Below, piece by piece: positions 5,643-5,674 of a DNA stretch of 5,674 bases. The stretch's first letter is position 1; each line of letters starts with the position of its first letter. Source of the stretch: Oscillospiraceae bacterium (GTDB taxonomy: Bacteria > Bacillota > Clostridia > Oscillospirales > Oscillospiraceae); the NCBI GenBank assembly GCA_031261245.1, contig JAISKU010000162.1:1-5674 (forward strand), written 5' to 3'. Position numbers and translations under genes: made by a program. Under the pieces are notes generated by a model. That model saw nothing but the letters and a program-made list of their open reading frames with translations, searched no databases and was not told where the DNA came from.

Positions 5643-5674
5643 CGCCGTAGGTTTTGAAAATCTACGGCGTTTTT
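5643..5674 (+). terminator. Plus-strand hairpin terminator at the window end
   Basis: CGCCGTAG (5643-5650) pairs with CTACGGCG (5662-5669). The stem continues inward through a G-T pair and three T-A pairs to a TGA loop, 12 bp in all. Five T follow (5670-5674) up to the window edge. There is no T-run on the other strand, so it works only for rightward transcription, yet no plus-strand gene is visible before it. Confidence 0.75.

Noticed and set aside
1..5674. CRISPR array, toxin-antitoxin, phage or insertion sequence
   Set aside because: No direct-repeat arrays, transposase or integrase motifs were seen. The XRE gene's partner is a membrane protein without a toxin motif I recognise.

Overview
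The window looks like a piece of chromosome from a moderately GC-rich Firmicute, most likely an anaerobic Clostridia lineage. This rests on three things: strong AGGAGG-type ribosome binding sites, a class II aldolase and a Thermoanaerobacter/Clostridium-type secondary alcohol dehydrogenase, and GC-rich genes separated by AT-rich promoter islands. I see no transposase, integrase, CRISPR array or tRNA. It reads as ordinary core and housekeeping sequence with a small accessory regulator/membrane-protein pair, not as a new defence or mobile system.

Layout from left to right. Positions 1-186 are the 3' part of the RNase P RNA gene (rnpB), cut by the window edge and followed by a strong GC hairpin. 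A class II fructose-1,6-bisphosphate aldolase gene (325-1260, +) follows and ends at a hairpin terminator near 1267-1297. That terminator is shared with a convergent minus-strand pair: a 67-residue XRE-type repressor (1778-1981) and a four-helix membrane protein (1296-1781) whose start overlaps the repressor stop by 4 bases. The pair has a perfect-consensus sigma-70-type promoter, and its -35 box is one arm of a 7-bp inverted repeat, suggesting self-repression. Upstream on the same strand is a cyclase/kynurenine-formamidase-fold metal hydrolase (2059-2613).

Divergent from the cyclase gene is a 12-helix MATE-family efflux transporter (2756-4246, +). It converges on a zinc-dependent, NADP-type secondary alcohol dehydrogenase (4297-5352, -) across an 18-bp bidirectional terminator hairpin. 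The dehydrogenase has its own AT-rich promoter region with a TTAA-N4-TTAA repeat in the leader. Beyond it, two more terminator hairpins (5497-5532 and 5643-5674) bracket about 110 bases that I could not identify.

Functionally the genes are mostly independent single-gene units: RNA processing (rnpB), glycolysis (fba), fermentative alcohol/ketone redox exchange (adh), drug or metabolite export (MATE), a metal hydrolase of unknown substrate, and a self-regulated repressor/membrane-protein module. Promoter and operator calls come from inspection by eye only.
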